From Litsea cubeba (Eukaryota; Streptophyta; Magnoliopsida; Laurales; Lauraceae), in the NCBI GenBank assembly GCA_012931725.1, contig CM022947.1:24575731-24639730 (forward strand): DNA of 64,000 nucleotides, in the 5' to 3' direction. Position 1 is the first letter of the stretch. Each line of letters starts with the position of its first letter. A program made the translations under genes and the position numbers. Of the stretch, positions 33,002 through 45,592 are shown piece after piece. Under the pieces are notes generated by a model. That model made no database searches. It was not told the DNA's origin and worked only from the letters and a program-made list of their open reading frames with translations.

Positions 33002-36000
33002 TCATAATAGCTTGTGCCACATAACTATATAAGGATAGTTGAGGCATACTTCATTTTGGAAAGGTTCAAGCACGGAGTTTGATGAAGAAGCATCCGATCT
33101 ATGGAAGAAGATCGGCTTTTCCTTTGCTGAAGTTGCTGGAACAACGAAGGAAGCTGACGTAGGATATTCTATGTCAGAAGTTGTCTTTATTAGAGTAAGA
33201 GCAGGCTGAACTTGCTGAGTGTCAGCTTGGCTTGACGATGTGTCGTCTTCTGGCTCTGAATCCGAATCCGTGTCTTGCAAGATAGACACGAAAGAGACAA
33301 CAAATTTGCCCCCAGGCTTTTTCTTTGCCTTCTTCACTTTAGTTGTTATGACCAAAGGCTTTGAAGGTTTGAGGGAGATGATGAAGGGAGTTTGAATGCT
33401 CTCTTCGGATTTACCGGATGGTTTGTTTTCTTCCGGTGATTGTTGAGGAGCCTTGCCGTTTTCTTTCTGGAGATTTTCGGCAAAGGGTGTTGTGTGCTTC
33501 TCCTCCTCTTCTTTCTCACCTTCATACATTTGTGAGTCTGCAAAGTGGACTTCTTTACCTTTGAAGGGTTTTCTGTCCGCAAAGACTCGATGTATCATGC
33601 CGTCGTCGCCAACAAACTTGATGCATTGATGTAAAGTTGAAGGGACAACACCATTCTCGTGGATCCAAGGGCGTCCGAGAAGGATGTTGTAGCATGAAGG
33701 GGTTTTTATTGCATACACAGTGACCTCAGAGATAAGATCACGGATCTGCAACTTGAACCTGATTTTACCGATAGGCCTTTGAGTACTCCCATCGTATCCA
33801 AAGATAGATACAGATGTGTGGCTCAGCTTGCTGGGTGGGATGCCCAACTCTTCGAGAGCCGATGTGGAGATGAGGTTGAGTGCAGAACCTGGGTCGATCT
33901 AAACTCTGTGCATAGGCATTTCCTTGATGTACCCTGTGAAGTACAGGGGTCGGTTATGCCTTGTTTCGCCAAGTAGGAGGTCGTCTTTTGTGAAGGCGAT
34001 GGTTGCACTGACTGCTTTTTTAACCGAGAGGCATTCAATGCATGATCCCTCAGTTTTCTTCTTTTCTCCCTTTGAGGAAGCTTTTGAGTTTTTGACCCGG
34101 TAATCCATTTCAATTTGGAGGACTTGCGGGGCATGTTTGTTGACATCCTCATTCAGCTTTTGTAATTCTGAAATGAGATTATCACGAGTGTGCGGAGATA
34201 TTCGCAATAAATCTAGGATGTGCAGACGTACAGGTGTGTACTTGAAGTGTTCAATTAAGTCATACTTGAAAGCCTCCTTAGGGCCTGCATGTTCATCATT
34301 GTTGCCACTAGGGGCACTTACAACATCTTTTCCCGAAGTATTTACTTATGTAAAGGAAGATTGGTTGTAATTTTTGTGGTAGTCCCGGCCAGAGCGGGTG
34401 CCTCTACCAACTTCGAGATCTTCTTGAGAAGGGTCTTCGTTTGGAAGATTATCTTTAGGATCAAGAGGCTGTCGTTTTTCATTTGCTAAGGATGTTTCAG
34501 CAGCATAGTTGCCATCCTCAGTGATTGTGTTGCACGGAGCGTTTTCCGGGAACAAGTCCTGAACAACATCCAGCAACCTTTCTTCTTCATTGACCAATTC
34601 ATCGTCCCAAGCATCAATAGCTGGGAATTCTTCAGTCAGGAAGGGTGTGAACTTTGAAGTCACAGTCTCAGGAGAAGAAACCTGAGAGGGTGCCGTCTCA
34701 GTGAAAGTCACGTGAGATGAGGTGGCTCCAGAAGATACATTGCTAGGAGTCCTCGGAGTGTAAGTGATCTCATCAGACGATGCTTCAGAAGAGCTATAAT
34801 CCCGAATTATCACATTACAGGAAGCTCTGACAGGAGACGTTGCCTGATCGGAGTCAGACTCATCCTCGGATGTAAGAGGATCGTCTATCCAGCAATTTTC
34901 TCCATTTTCAGGAGTTAAGGGAGGATGTACCAGATGGTCTTCATGGACTTGAGGCTCTGGATTGCGAGGAAGCTCGTTGACGTGGTCTTGCTCTTGTTCT
35001 AGAGCGAGAAGCTGCAAGATCCTTGCATATTCTTCAAGATCAGGCATAGGAGCCAAATCTTCTTCTTCATCAGCTCTTTATGGCTCAACATGGTTGATTT
35101 CCACTGGAGCAATGAGAGGTGTCGGGTCAACAGCATTTTCTTGTACAACCTCTTGGTCTTCTTCATCATCAGACCAGGATCCTTGTGGATGTAGGGGGTT
35201 ATACCAGATTACTGGCATAAGATGAGTCTCAGGAACCCATTCTTCTTAGGAGAGATATTCTCCTATTTTAAGGGATTCCTCCCACTCGTCGATGTAGTTG
35301 GATTCGAATCCATCATCGGTGTCACTGGACTCGTATCCATCAATGGAGAATCCAACTACCGAATTGCAAGAGTATGATGCCTCCTGCGTGGTTGCTTTGA
35401 ATTGAGGTGGCATGAAATCACTGAGAGTGAATTTTCTTACCCCCTTTGAAGTCTCTGGAAGAAATGTTTTTGTTGCCTCCAATGAAGCGGTAGAGGAAGC
35501 CTCTGCCTTTTCCTTTGGCTTCTTGTTTTGGCTGGGTCTTCTCTTGCTGTTTGAGCTTGAGGAGATATTTCTTAACCTGCCTTCGCTGTTGAGCTTAGGC
35601 TTTGTTTTCAAGACCTCCCAATTTTCATCTTCCAAGAGATCGGGATGTACCCATATGGGTTATCCGTCCGGTGTCGGGTAAGGAACCAGTTCCTCGAATG
35701 CTTGGATTGTGCTTATCACCTTGAAGGAAGTAATGATCTTCTTCTTCGGTGATTTTGATATTTGTCCACATGTCACCATGTTGACGGAGGTGGACCCATA
35801 GTTTTTGCCAAAGGTGATGACTCCGTTTTTCCACATCTCGTTTATTTTCTCTCTCACAACGAAGCATTGATTGAGAGGATGCGAGATCATCTGGTGGTAT
35901 GGATAGTACCGAGGATCACTGGTTTTGCCAACATCACTCGGTCTTTTGGGTTCAGGCAAAGTGAGCTTGCCGTTCGCCATAAGAGCCCCGAAGATTTCAT

Positions 36001-38128
36001 CAATATCTTCATCAAACGGGTATTTCTTCTCTACTCGTTCTTTGAAGGCATCTGAGAGTTCAGGTCTCTTACCAGCAGCTTTGTTTTCAGCTTTCTTTGG
36101 TGGCTGAGGAGCTGACTTGGTCTGCACATTGAGGACATCTTTCTTTTTTGGTTTAGAGGTTGCAATGGCGGTTGGCTCTTTTCTTGATGATTTCTGACTG
36201 TTGAGGTCTTTAATCACCGTTTCAGCTTCCATGGAAGCTTCTAGGAGTTCTCCCAGGTTTTTTGATTTGTTGCTGATGATCATGGAGCGGATTCTGGCTC
36301 TCATGTTGTTTCGGAAGATGTCGACTAGCGACGCTTGTGGCAATACATCAGAGCATTTGTATGCCATTGCTTTCCACTTATGAATGAAGTCATATGTTGA
36401 CTCATTCTCCCCATGTTCTAGGCTGCACAGCTGAGCCATAGTAGCGAGATGATCCTCACCTTTGAAGTGAGTCAGGAAGCATGTCTCTAGCATGGCCCAG
36501 TTTTGGATGGAGTCCTCAGGCAGAGTGGAGTACCAATCGAAGGCCGTACCTTTTAAGGTACTTGCAAAGAGGCGGATCTTGAGTGCATCTTGATCCGCGA
36601 TAGCTCCCGTCAGGATCTTGAAGTGGATGACGTGCTGTCTGGCTGATCATTTCCCCATATATGTTTGGAGAGTAGGATGCTTGAATTTTGTGGGGAATGG
36701 GACCGAGTCCATCCATAAGGGATATGGTGGCTTGATCCCATGCTCCTTGAGTATATCCTCTTCTTTTGCTTTGGCGAGGATACTGTCTACATCCTTTTTG
36801 GTAAGGGCGCGTGACTCATTTTCTTCTCTATTTACCTCATCGTCTTGATGATTCGGAGGATGTTCATTGTTCGCCTGATTTTGGAAGGCGAGGAGAAGAT
36901 TTTCCATTAGAGTTTCAATTCTCTGTTGGCCTTATTCCAACTGCTGGATGCGGGTGATCGCATCATCTTGAGGTGGATTGCGGGGTGGTGGCTCAGAATT
37001 TGTAGCGAGGACGTTCATCCCCCGAGATTCGAATGAAGAAACTGTCCTGGTGACTGAGCTGGGGCTCATTCTTTTTGAAGAAGAGCTTGAGGAAGAATCA
37101 CTCTACCATCCATTGCTTGAAGGAACAGGGGAATCTTCTGAATGTCTTCTTGTCCTGGAGACGCTGCGGGTCACCGGACATCGGACATGGATTTTTGTTG
37201 CTGATTTTTGACGTCTTCTGGTTTTTCCAACCATATGGACGGTAACAACTTCGTTGGGTCTTTCTTTTTCGACCCATTTGGGAGAGACTTGAAGTGTAGG
37301 AGGCAGGGTCCTTTGCTTCTCTAGTCTCTTTTGCCGATACAACGCGCGGCGGCGAATGCGACGAGCAATTTGAGCTTCGGTCAGCTCTGGCTGGGCTTTG
37401 ATGATGAAGGATGTGCTCCTTCGGGCGCAGCAGCCGAGCCTGTCTTCTTTGTAGCTGGGCAAGGACAGGATACGAACCTTGTCCTTCGCCTGTTGCACCG
37501 AAGCTTTGAATTTTTGGAGTTCGGCCCCTGTAGAGATGTAGGGTCGAACTGCAAGTTTGTAGGCCTTAGCAGGTGCTTACAGAGGCCTTGTGATGCATGA
37601 CTTGATTTTGGGCTTGTAGGAACAAGCCGGCTCAAGCTAGGTTGACTTGGGAGTCAGGTTGGAGATGGGTCTCTCCTCTTTCATGTAGGCAAGAGGGTAG
37701 AACTGGTTCTCCTTGAGTGGGGCTAGGTATGCTAGCTTGGTGGATGTTTGGGACCTTCTTTATTTTGGTGAAGGTCTTGGTGACCAAGTCTTGGAATAGA
37801 CCTGGTCGTTTTAGGGTTGAGGCTTCGTGGGGCTGCCACAGGCTTCGAGCCTTCTGGTGCTTGCCTTTGGTGTCACGGTAGTGACACGTTGAGAGGCGAG
37901 TTTCTGCTTCTTGGAAGGAGCAGTTTGTTCCTCGGGAAGTGGGAATGGTCCCAGCGTCCCAAACACAATAGTCCGGGGGGTCGAGGTCGACCCGGAGCTC
38001 AGAGAGTTGCCGAGGGAGTTGACACTTCGGCAGCTGATGGGGCGCTTGTAGGTGCGCGTAGTTTGCTTCTGTTGAAGCATAAGTTGGTGCTTGTTCTCGT
38101 CGAAGGTAATGGTTAGTGAAGCTGCCAT
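33002..38128 (-). pseudogene. Ogre gag-protease frame with in-frame stops
   Basis: A single minus-strand frame runs from ATG at 38128 to 33002, interrupted by several stops (near 37811, 37103, 36647, 35660, 35246, 34346 and 33899) but with no frameshift that I could detect. The start reads MAASLTITFDENKHQLMLQQ. The gag domain is at about 36493-36200 (MLETCFLTHFKGEDH, then HGENESTYDFIHKWKAMAY and LLEASMEAETVI). The middle is acidic and Ser-rich (35056-34346). The aspartic protease near 33900 has DPGSALNLISTSALEELGI, followed by PSCYNILLGRPWIHE. A stop sits immediately before the protease motif. Gag assembles the particle and protease cleaves it. Confidence 0.82.
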
Positions 38129-38141
38129 TGTTAGTTTTCAA

Positions 38142-39707
38142 AAAGTTTCAGAAACAAGACCACATCCATTAGTAATCACAAGAATATAATGATCATAAAT
38201 AGGAAATTCTATGGTTTTGTCTTTTCAAATTGCTCGAGGGAGATGACCCAAGCAAATATGAAGAAGGCAGAAAGTCATAGAGTGTACAATTGTTCTGATC
38301 GCAGGTATGGTAAGCCCAGAATGAGCGTCTCAGTGACTGCTAGAAGCAATTGTGAACTTAAATTCGACTTATCGAGAAGCAGAGCTTACTCGAGGTAAGA
38401 AGAATACAAAGTTGGAGTTACAAATGTGCCGGTCGCAAATACAGTAGACCCTGAAAGGGCGTACTAGTACCGCTAGACACAAATGTTTGGATACCGCATC
38501 AATGAGATGAGATTCCCTGTTTTGAAAGGTCAAGATTGGATTCATCAAAGAGAGCAAATGGTATTCCGATCCAAATACGGTCTCAGTGATTTCCGTGAGC
38601 GCCAGTATTCAGAAGGAAATGAACCATAATTTCTCGGATCTGAATCCAAAAATGACGAGTTTTTTTTTTTTGAAAGGCCAATATCGGGTTCATCAAAGAG
38701 AGCAAAAGGCACTCCAATCTGAACATGGGCTCAGCGATTTCCGCGAGCGCCAGTGCTCAGAAACGAGGAGACCAAAATTTCTCCAATCTAAACCCAAGAT
38801 GACGTAAGTTATTTTTTTTTAGAAGATTTTTTTTTTTGAAAAAATCTTTTTTTTTTAATATTTTTTTTTGAAATTTTTTTTATTTTAAAATTTTTATTTT
38901 TAAAATTTTTATTTTTAAAATTTTTATTTTTAAAATTTTTATTTTTAAAATTTTTATTTTGAAAAAATTTTATTTAAAAGATGAGAGAGTACACATAGGC
39001 CTCCTAACCCGGTCTTATGAAATCTCGATTGATAGAATTGCCCCCAGGTAAGGGTATGATTACTTAATGAACCCTTTTGGAGGACCCTTGCCTAAAACAG
39101 TCAAGTTGTCTCCACACTCTGGACAAGGCTTTTCTTGAATCAACCATGATCAAAGAACGCAGTTGGTTTAACCTTAGTGTTCTATGTCTTATATATATAT
39201 TTAGATCTTTAATGAACTCATCGAAGAGAAACGATGGCCCAAAACCTTAGTCGAACAGGCTCAACATTTCTACAAGCACGATGAACGATAGGAAAGGATC
39301 AAGGTTTCTCAGTTTTGAGTCCAAAATGAAAAATCTAATTTTTTTTTTTGTTTTTTTTGTTTTTTTTTTCTAATGAACTCATCGAAGTGAAACGATGGCC
39401 CAAAACCTTAGTCGAACAGGCTCAACATTTCTGCAAGCACGATGAACGATAGGAAAGGATCAAGGTTTCTCAATTTTGAATCCAAAATAAAAAATCTGAT
39501 TTTTTTTGTTGAAAAGAGAAAGAGTGAAAATAAATCCAAAGAATTAGAAATTTTCAAAAAATCTCATCTCATTTTTTTAGATGCGGAATCCAACATAGGC
39601 CACCAATTAGAAAGTAGCCACGGAATCAAGAAAAGAAGTGCAAGCATAGAGCAATAGATATGATATGCAAATATTTCATTTCTAGCATCGTGTTCTCAAA
39701 TGAACAG
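38142..39707. repeat. Ogre 5' untranslated region with tandem and low-complexity repeats
   Basis: Two pairs of direct repeats occur: about 38530-38680 with 38670-38800 (TCAAAGAGAGCAAAAGGCA-type), and 39195-39320 with 39370-39495 (AATGAACTCATCGAAG...GAACGATAGGAAAGGATCAA). A T/A run with TTTTAAAATTTTTATTTTTA units fills 38810-38970. No coding signal is seen. It lies between the primer-binding site and gag on the minus strand. Confidence 0.7.
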
Positions 39708-39727
39708 GTCCCACCGGGCGTGCCAGC
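39708..39727 (-). promoter_or_regulatory. Putative Ogre primer-binding site
   Basis: Directly inside the 5' LTR the minus strand reads TGGCACGCCCGGTGGGAC. It begins TGG, as expected for pairing with a tRNA CCA end. I could not assign the tRNA with certainty. Confidence 0.6.
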
Positions 39728-39728
39728 T

Positions 39729-42334
39729 TGATGGACCAGCGCATTCTGCTCTCTCGGTACTACCGTGGGAGTCCGTTTGGGTCCGACCCTTTCGTAACCG
39801 GGGGGGGGGGGGGGGGGGGGGGGCAGAGGCGTGCATCAACATTTCTTTTGTGTGGGTGTGCCAGATTTTCTATTTTACTTGGAATTGCAAGTGGTGATCC
39901 GGAGATCAACCTTCGCAAGTAAAAAGGAAATCAACTTCTTTCAAGTTTTCCATTGCACATATATTTAAGAAAAGAGACATTTTCTTGATTTGCCGTGAAA
40001 GGCGATCTTTTGGCATTTATAGCCGATTTTAGCGTTTATAGCCGATTTTTGGCGTTTATAGCCGATTTTGGCATTTATAGACGATTTACAATCCTTATCA
40101 ACAATGAAAGACAAGAGTTGTGATTTTTGTCTCTTTTGAAAAAATACAAACTACAATGAAAAGCAAGAAAATGTGGATCTAACTTCTCAGGAGATTGTGG
40201 GGGACCCGTTCAGATTGACGGTCACAAGCCATATGTGGACTTCGCCATCATCCATGCAGATGAGAACAGAGGATGCTATTGATTAGCTTGGCTTGGCTAT
40301 AACCTCAGGTTTTTAGAGGACAAAGACCAAAAGGAGGTCCTATGTCCAATAAAAAACCAAGTAGACGGGCTGAAGAGCCACGTCTAAGCCATTAGAGGCA
40401 GACGGAGAAGGTAATGACCTTGGGGGGGGGGTACCCCTCAAGGGACTTTTGTCACCTTGTAACGGTGGTCGGTGTAGAACTTTCGCAGATTTTTCTCTTT
40501 CTTTATCTGGATTTCTGTGCTTTTTTCTGATCTGGGATTTGTCTTGTTTTTCCGATGTCTGGTGATTTTTCCGATCTGGAATTCTTTAGAATTCTCTCCT
40601 ATTTATAAGCTTTTAGGTAGCCATTTAGGAAGATTTATGAGCCTTAATTGTCATAAAGCTACATAAAGGGAGGAGTTACAAAATTGAATTCTTTATTTTG
40701 TAACTCCTTTTTCTTGGCTTCTGATTGGCCGGAGGAGATTAAGGGCATTTAATTGCCTTTAATCACCATGATGGGAGGAGTTTCATGGGTTAAATGCCAT
40801 GAATCTCTTGACTTATAACTCCCGGATGCTTGCTTCTGATTGGGCCGTCCAAAGAAATGGATTAATGACTGTAATAAAGCTAGTCAATTAATCGCATTAA
40901 GTGGTCGTCGAGCAGTTGAAGAGTCGCGGGCCGTGCCGCATCTTTTGGGATTCTTCTGGCGATGATCATCGATGGATCTTCATGTAGATCGACATTGGAT
41001 GACCATGTAACTTCAGGTATTGTTTGCCAATAGCGGGTCGGTGCCATCCGTCCTGTCGATTTCTCGATCGGTCGGGTCAAAAGCACACTTTTTTTGGTTG
41101 ACCGGTTGGCGATCAATGTTGATTTTGATACTCTTGATGATTGACCCATATTTTTTACGGATGTTAGAGGATTTGGTGTCTTAAAAGTTTGAATTTTGGA
41201 AAAATCAGAGGAGTCGGACGCTTCGAATCGCGAAGAAACGGCGAAAAACGGAGTTTCCGGGGCCCTCCCGGCGATCCCGGGCTCCAGGGTCGTAGGGGCC
41301 TGTGACCCTAGCGGGTTTTCCCCCCTTTTGTCCCGTTTTGTGTCCGTTTTTGCTTTTTTTTTTATTCTTTTTTATTCTGTATTTTTCCTTGACATTTTTT
41401 TATCATTTATTGGCCTGATTTCCCTGTTGAAAACCTGATGAGAATCCTTGTATTTTGTTTTGCAAAGTTTCGAATTTTCTAAGAAAGCCGAAGACTTTGT
41501 CGCGTAGAGCTGCCGATTTTCCGTCAGAAGCTGAAACTGGGTCAAACGATGTCGGAATGACCTGAAACTTGGGGTGAAGCCTCCTGAGCAATAAATAAGA
41601 CCAACCATAGGCTTTTGTTTGAGTTTTGAAGCCGTTTGGGGTTTTATCACTAGTAGACTTATTTTTGTCACGATGAAGATGTCGCGGCTTGATGTGCGGT
41701 CAACCGATGTCCGATTGACTTGAAATTTGACAGGGAACCTATTGGAGTCATTTTAAGATGATCTATAGGCTCTGTCTTGGAAACCATGGTCCCGGGGAGA
41801 TTCGCCGCCGAGAGGCCTGATTTGGCTTCAGAGCGTCAAAGTATGGTCAAATGTTGTCGAAATGACCTGAAATTTGACGTGTAGCCCTTTGTAAGCATCT
41901 TGAAGCCGTCCATGTGCTCTATCTGATGAGTGATGGCCTCGGTGGTTCTCACCGCGAGAGGCTTGATTTAGCTGTTCAAGGGTTGATGTAGGGTCAAACG
42001 TTGTCGGTTTGACTCGGAACTTGACGTGGAGCCTTTTGGATGTATTTTGAGACCATCCATCGGCTCTGATCGAAGATTTGGTGTCTCCGATGCTTTCGCC
42101 GCCGGGAGCTCATTTTCAGCTGTCGGAGAAGCGAAGTTAAGCCAAATGATTTCGAAATGGCCCGAAACTTCTTGTGTACTCCTCTTTTGGATGTCTTGAA
42201 GGATCTTGCAGTTTTTTGTTTTATTCTGACAAGATTTGATTTTTTGGAAGTAGCATTGCCTATTTATGGTAGGTTGCGACTTCATGTAGTTTTCTGGATC
42301 TTGAAGAAGCAAAGTGACATTTTTGGTGTCAACA
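39729..42334 (-). repeat. 5' LTR of the Ogre-type element
   Basis: Direct repeat of 20599-23209. Plus-strand edges are TGATGGACCAGCGC and GGTGTCAACA, so in element orientation it starts TGTTGACACC. It holds a longer poly-G run (about 39800-39823) than the other copy and the same GCGTTTATAGCCGA motif cluster. Confidence 0.92.
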
Positions 42335-42339
42335 AGGCA

Positions 42340-43432
42340 CAGATACGCTCTGCAACTCCAGGATTTCGGTTTCCTTCTTCTTCAACCAGAACTCAACCAA
42401 TCTCATCCAAACTCCACAAAAACATCCAGAAATAAGAAAAACACTCCAATATACATCCCACCATCCAAACCACGGGCCATTGATCCTCCAAATGAGATCA
42501 ACCCATCCATCAATGGTCGATCATCCATTAAAACATGCTCAAAGGTAAATCTAGCAGTCCTAACATCATCTAAATAGAAATACAGAGAATCAAAGACAAT
42601 AAACATACATTCTATATTAAATAAGCATATTGCACTTGCCTTGATCAATTGCAAGAAGGAAATAAAAGAGAAAACAGAGATCCAATCCGGTAAAAGACAG
42701 TCCCAGCTCTATGGTATCCCAAACACACGATCAGCCCCAAAATCTCTGATCTATAGAGATTTCTACTCCTACACCCATTTCCACTAGAGAATTTCTATAA
42801 GAGAAGGGATTGAGAAAGAGGAAGAGGACTTTCTAATGAAACAAAACTGGAAGTGGGTACTCACCTGATTTGAAGAAAGGAGAGGGGATGACCGAAGTGG
42901 AGAGAAAGAAATCCCACTATAAGTTGCAGTAACAGGTCAGCATTGGCTTTCTTCTTCTTAGAACCCGTACAGAGAGAACGAGAGAAGGGGAGATGGGAAA
43001 TTGGAAGGAAAATGGGGAAGGAAGAGTGAAAAGAGGGAAATGAAAGAGATGAGCAGTAGTCTTCGTTTGGAAATGGGGGTTTGTTTATATAGGTTGGGTT
43101 TTAGGGCTAGGGACTAAAGTACCTTTTTAGTTTAAATATGATTAGGGTTAGGGCCAAGGGCATTTTGGTCTTTGGGTGGGTTCTAGAAGATTCTTTAGTC
43201 GACACCCCCCTATGGTAATTACTAATTTCTAGCTGGGGCCTCTAACAAACTAACTAACTCTAAAATTAACAAAAGACACCCTATTGACTCTACTAATTAC
43301 ACAACTAGACTAATCCTAGGAAAATACATAATTACCCTTAACTAAATCCCATAATTAGTATAATTAAAATACTTAGGCTAATACATAGTATTCAATTTCA
43401 AATTGAGGGCCCACCAGGGGTGGGGCCTCACA
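42340..43432 (-). repeat. Last block of the chromovirus LTR
   Basis: Continues the LTR after the Ogre element and ends GGGGCCTCACA. The final 83 bases are repeated at 46196-46275. A TATA-like TTATATAGG lies near 43085. Several purine-rich tracts occur between 42780 and 43060. No gene is seen except that the chromodomain frame runs into the LTR and stops at 43373. Confidence 0.8.
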
Positions 43433-45592
43433 TTCCTCCCTCCTTAAAGACATTTGGTCCCCAAATGTAAAAACAAAGTAAAAACTTATCTGCGGTAGAA
43501 GATGTCGATAATCTCTCGCCACTTGATCGCGTAGCTCCCAAGTAGCCTCAGCTGGGGTGTGATGCTCCCACTGAACCTTAACAAACTGAAGGATTCGGTC
43601 CCGAAGCACCTTCTCCTTGGTGTCGATGATGGCGACTGGCTTGGCGATGTGTCCTGTGTCGGGCTGGATGTCGAGCGGCTAGTGATGCAGAATGTGGGTA
43701 GGGTCCTCCACATACTTCCTTAACATCGAGACGTGGAAGACGTCGTGCACACCCGATAGCTCTACTGGCAGCTGAAGTTTGTAGGCGACATCTCCGATCC
43801 TGGACTTGATCTCAAAGGGTCCGACGTACCTCCGTGCTAACTTGCCCTTCTCGCCGAATCTGAGGGTGCCTCGAGCTGGGGAAACCTTCAAGAATACACG
43901 GTCTCCCTTCTGAAACTTAAGTGGTCTGCATCGGTTGTCCGCATAGCTCTTCTATCGACTACGACTAATCTTTAGGTTCTCCACTATCTGGTGGATCTTC
44001 TCACTGGTGTTGCCGACCATAGATGGTCCGTGGAAACTCCTGACACCAACTTCCTCCCAACAGACTGGGGTCTTGCATTTCCTGCCGTACAACGCTTCGA
44101 ACGGTGCCATTTTGATGCTCGAGTGGTAACTGTTGTTATAGGCAAACTCACAGAGTGGCAATGAATCCTCCCAGTTATCCTTGTACTCTAGGACACAAGC
44201 TCGCAACATGTCCTCCAAGGTCTGGTTAGTGCGCTTGGTCTGTCCGTCTGTCTGAGGATGGTAGGCTGTGCTAAAGCTCAACTTGGTACCCAAAGCCTGC
44301 TGTAGACTCTCCCAGAAGTGAGAAGTGAACCGCGGGTCTCTGTCTGAAACAATCGAAGCTGGAACTCCGTGTAAAGAGACGATCATATCCACATACAACT
44401 TAGCAAGGACGTCGAGTCCTGCTCTCATCGACACTGGCAAGAAGTGAGCTGACTTGGTCAATCTATCCACGATCACCCAAATGCCATCACTGCGCCTCCT
44501 GGTAGCTGGAAGTCCTGCAATAAAATCCATGGTAATATGCTCCCACTTCCACTGAGGTATCTCGAGCTGATGAAGTAGCCCTGGTGGCTTCTGGTGCTCT
44601 GCCTTGTTCTGCTGACATGTCAGACATCTGGCCACATGGCTTGCAATCTCTTTCTTCATGTTGTTCCACCAGTAGTAGCTCTTCAAGTTCCAGTTCATTT
44701 TGGTACTGCATGGGTGAATCGAGTATCTGCTGTGGTGTGCATCTGCTAAGATCTGGTCCTTCAGCTCCTGGATATCTGGTACACACAGCCTGTCCTGGTA
44801 GTAGAACACTCCACCAATCATTCTGAACTCTGGCATCTGGTCAATCTGCTCGATCACTCTGACAAGCTTGGGATCGCTGCGTTGACTGTCCTTGACCTCT
44901 CCAAGCAACTCTGGTTCCCATGCAGACATGGTGGCAAGCAAAACTCTGTCGCTGAGCGGCTGAAACTGGACATCCAAGTCACTGAAGACATGGGTTCACA
45001 CACCCTCTGCTGCTAGCAAACTGACTAGGGCGGTCTTCCTGCTTAAAGCATCTGCTACAACGTTCGCCTTACCCGGGTGGTATTTGATAGGGAAGTCGTA
45101 ATCCTTGATGTACTCCATCCAACGCCTCTGACGGTTGTTGAGATCATGCTGAGTGAACAGGTAATGCAAGCTGCGATGATCCGAATGGACTTCGAACTTC
45201 TCTCTATCGAGGTAGTGCCGCCACATCTTCAGTGCAAACACGACTGCTGCAAGTTCTAGATCATGAGTAGCATACTTTTCTCGTGTTCCTTTAGCTGGCG
45301 TGATCCATAGGCAATGACTTTGCCCTCCTGCTTCAATATACAACCAAGGCCAGTCCCTGAAGCATCGGTGAAGACAACGAAACCGCCTGTACCAGAAGGT
45401 AAAGATAAGATCGGTGCTGTCGTCAGTCTCTCCTTCAGCTCTTGGAAGCTATTCTCATAAGCATCTGTCCACACGAACGGTACATCCTTCCTTGTCAGCT
45501 TGGTCAAAGGTGCTGAAATCGAAGAGAAGCTCTTGACGAATCTGTGGTAGCAGCCTGCCAAGTCAAGGAAACTCCGAATTTCTGTTGTAGTG
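43373..45592 (-). pseudogene. Chromovirus pol: end of RT, RNase H, integrase and chromodomain
   Basis: The minus-strand order is: last part of RT (TTEIRSFLDLAGCYHRFV, truncated at 45592); RNase H (FVVFTDASGTGLGCIL, HYLDREKFEVHSDHRSLHYL, KANVVADALSRK); integrase zinc domain (HHSRYSIHP...CLTCQQNK); integrase core (ITMDFIAGLPATRR, SIVSDRDPRFTSHF, YHPQTDGQTKRTNQTLEDM); GPFEI...VFHVSMLRKYV; and a chromodomain (VLRDRILQFVKVQWEHHTPA, then EATWELRD). The chromodomain binds modified histones and guides insertion. Damage consists of a one-base loss near 45285 and stops near 44994, 43949 and 43679. The catalytic Glu of integrase is replaced by Lys. RT motifs upstream of EIRSF are gone. Confidence 0.9.
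45581..45592. other. CACTA terminus scar at the RT-LTR junction
   Basis: TCTGTTGTAGTG is identical to the last 12 bases of the CACTA element at 19646. It is followed by AATGGGAG, the target duplication plus LTR sequence found at 19647. On its left is gypsy RT sequence. This is the footprint of a deletion that ended in a CACTA terminus. Confidence 0.8.

Larger units (their letters stand above)
20599..42334 (-). mobile_element. Ogre/Tat-type Ty3/gypsy retrotransposon with an antisense gene
   Basis: LTRs of about 2.6 kb at 20599-23209 and 39729-42334 share sequence end to end. A perfect AGGCA duplication (20594-20598 and 42335-42339) flanks the element. Gag, protease and integrase lie on the minus strand, so the right LTR is the 5' one. 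RT, RNase H and the integrase zinc domain are missing near 32440. Between integrase and the 3' LTR is a spliced gene on the plus strand (24342-30063). Very long LTRs, the ANGLAEAFNKTL integrase motif, the long gag-protease frame and extra genes point to the Ogre/Tat lineage. It inserted into the chromovirus LTR. Confidence 0.93.
3150..43432 (-). repeat. 3' LTR of the chromovirus, interrupted by CACTA and Ogre elements
   Basis: The LTR consists of three blocks: 3150-4583, 19647-20598 and about 42340-43432, in total about 3.5 kb. The outer edges are TGTAACGCCCC and GGGGCCTCACA. Its terminal part (43350-43432) is repeated at 46196-46275, and 19647-20250 is repeated at 45593-46195, which identifies the second, shortened LTR. 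A purine tract directly inside the LTR on the minus strand (complement of 43433-43445, GGAGGGAGGAA) is the polypurine tract expected next to a 3' LTR. Confidence 0.85.
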
